DNA of 35,357 nucleotides from a candidate division LCP-89 bacterium. GTDB lineage: Bacteria > Electryoneota > B3-LCP. Shown here piece by piece: positions 35,200 to 35,357 of this stretch. The position numbers were made by a program, and so were the translations under genes. Position 1 is the stretch's first letter; each line of letters opens with the position of its first letter. The notes under the pieces are model-generated. The model made no database searches and was not told the DNA's origin. It worked only from the letters and a program-made list of their open reading frames with translations. Location of the stretch: assembly GCA_025774555.1 (NCBI GenBank), contig JALGVT010000027.1:1-35357 (forward strand). The letters are read 5' to 3'.

Positions 35200-35357
35200 G
35201 GTTATCGGTTTTTAATAAAGGGGATCATCTGTGATAGCTTAGGAATGCAAGAGAAAAATACGATGCCTCATGCCCCCTTAACCTGGGGATTTATTTTTAT
35301 GGAGTCCGTTTTTCTTCTATGAAAAAAAAAAAAAAAAAAAGACTTGACAAATTAAAT
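35200..35357. other. 3' intergenic end of window: weak terminator, poly-A run, partial promoter
   Basis: CCCC-TTAACCT-GGGG (35274-35288) followed by ATTTATTTTTA is a weak terminator candidate for the lipid A/LTD operon. An uninterrupted run of 19 A (35322-35340) follows, then a perfect -35 hexamer TTGACA (35344-35349) that probably belongs to a gene starting beyond the window. The T-rich 35289-35316 and the A-run could also pair. Confidence 0.4.

Overview
The window reads as chromosomal DNA of a Gram-negative, LPS-bearing bacterium of the FCB (Fibrobacteres-Chlorobi-Bacteroidetes) superphylum or a related uncultured candidate phylum. Three large exported proteins carry a C-terminal type IX secretion/FlgD-like sorting module (two with a classic YPNPFN motif). 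A lipid A gene cluster (lpxB, lpxK) implies an outer membrane. The F-type ATP synthase operon is headed by an M23 peptidase and a bactofilin, and its subunit a has a long N-terminal extension, a layout I associate with Bacteroidota and relatives. I cannot name the phylum from the sequence alone.

Layout. 1-1.5 kb: 3' part of a secreted FG-GAP/VCBS-like protein. 1.9-3.8 kb: thiC-hpt operon. 3.9-4.2 kb: a palindromic mobile-type element and a minus-strand tRNA-Arg(CCG). 4.5-7.0 kb: an exported DUF4412-like protein and an RnfC/PduS-like Fe-S flavoprotein, divergent, with a palindrome between their promoters. 7.2-7.6 kb: a GNAT acetyltransferase. 7.8-19.2 kb: one long minus-strand block, in transcription order M23 peptidase, bactofilin, atpZ-like, atpI-like, atpB, atpE, atpF, atpH, atpA, [palindromic element], atpG, [AT-rich membrane sulfatase-family gene], atpD, atpC. 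19.2-22.1 kb: asd, a GcvH-like protein and gdhA, all minus. 22.2-25.5 kb: a composite palindromic repeat and a 904-residue secreted protein. 25.9-28.8 kb (plus strand): glgC, a small membrane protein and rtcB. 29.0-35.2 kb (plus): Gfo/Idh oxidoreductase, isoprenylcysteine-methyltransferase-like membrane protein, lpxB, DUF374 acyltransferase, lpxK and a lamin-tail-domain secreted protein, mostly overlapping or closely packed.

How it fits together. Most of the window is housekeeping: thiamine pyrimidine and purine salvage, proton-coupled ATP synthesis, aspartate-family and glutamate nitrogen metabolism, glycogen precursor synthesis, RNA repair and lipid A assembly. The accessory layer is the set of exported proteins, a family of about 170-bp palindromic elements (three copies, one inside the atp operon) and the foreign-looking gene that splits atpG from atpD. 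I found no CRISPR array, prophage, transposase or obvious defence island. The points most worth a second look are the interrupted ATP synthase operon, the histidine-rich extension of subunit a, the GcvH-like protein with a displaced lipoyl lysine, the palindromic repeats, and a possible 3-amino-lipid A type oxidoreductase beside lpxB.
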